From: Candidatus Acidulodesulfobacterium acidiphilum
GTDB lineage: Bacteria; SZUA-79; Acidulodesulfobacterales; Acidulodesulfobacteraceae
NCBI GenBank assembly: GCA_008534395.1
Contig: SHMQ01000060.1
Span: 1 to 5,369 of the forward strand
Length of the DNA stretch: 5,369 bases
Direction of reading: 5' to 3'
Shown here piece after piece: positions 5,293 to 5,369 of the stretch; within the stretch, counting starts at the first letter, position 1, and each line of letters opens with the position of its first letter. The position numbers and the translations under genes are program-made. The notes below the pieces were generated by a model. That model was not told where the DNA came from. It searched no databases and saw nothing but the letters and a program-made list of their open reading frames with translations.

Positions 5293-5320
5293 ATTATATC
5301 AAAATTAAGCATAGAGTCAA
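5293..5320 (-). promoter_or_regulatory. Sigma-70-type promoter of the TetR-family gene
   Basis: On the minus strand TTGACT (5320-5315) and a perfect TATAAT (5298-5293) are separated by 16 bases, a near-consensus housekeeping promoter. Predicted transcription starts near 5286, leaving a leader of about 38 bases that contains the palindromic operator candidate. This is the best promoter in the window. Confidence 0.7.
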
Positions 5321-5369
5321 CATGATTTTAAATTAATTTTTTAAATTAGTTCTATATATCCAAATAAAG

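Noticed and set aside
5330-5339. AAATTAATTT palindrome near the right edge
   Set aside because: It is A/T only in AT-rich DNA, upstream of the -35 element, with no second copy or other support.

Overview
The window is low-GC bacterial DNA. Every gene I can support is on the minus strand, so gene order reads from high to low coordinates. Most genes have Shine-Dalgarno sites of the GGAGG or GGGGG type, and three products carry signal peptides. The dominant theme is handling of sulfane sulfur: a TusA-like carrier, a YeeE/YedE transporter, a DsrE/F/H-like trio and a secreted rhodanese. This would fit an AT-rich sulfur-metabolising lineage, for example the Sva0485/Acidulodesulfobacterales-type deltaproteobacteria from acidic sites, but the taxonomic guess is weak inference. 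No RNA gene, mobile element or CRISPR array is visible.

Layout in transcription order: a promoter (5293-5320) and a palindromic putative operator (5264-5277) precede a TetR/AcrR regulator (4661-5248). Next comes a secreted seven-repeat NHL/Vgb-like beta-propeller (3579-4562 preferred, with its own candidate promoter). It is followed by TusA (3279-3539), the YeeE/YedE membrane transporter (2051-3229) and a small two-helix membrane protein (1710-2006). Then come three small genes, 1333-1638, 1048-1320 and 848-1018, the last only 56 codons long. I read them as reduced DsrE/TusD, DsrF/TusC and DsrH/TusB homologues in the canonical D-C-B order. A secreted single-domain rhodanese (255-779) has its own extended -10 promoter. 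Last is the 5' part of a gene for a small lysine-rich secreted protein (1-183), cut by the window edge.

The genes suggest one sulfur relay. YeeE/YedE would import thiosulfate or a related sulfur (possibly selenium) species. TusA would take the sulfur on Cys23 and pass it to Cys61 of the DsrE/TusD-like protein in a small DsrEFH-like complex. The rhodanese and propeller would act outside the cytoplasmic membrane. No TusE/DsrC, Dsr reductase, sHdr or SelD gene lies inside the window, so the final acceptor and direction of flow cannot be decided here.

The most interesting point is the apparent miniature DsrEFH (about 101, 90 and 56 residues, against roughly 128, 119 and 95 in E. coli TusD, TusC and TusB). 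Its smallest member seems to keep only the two ends of TusB/DsrH.
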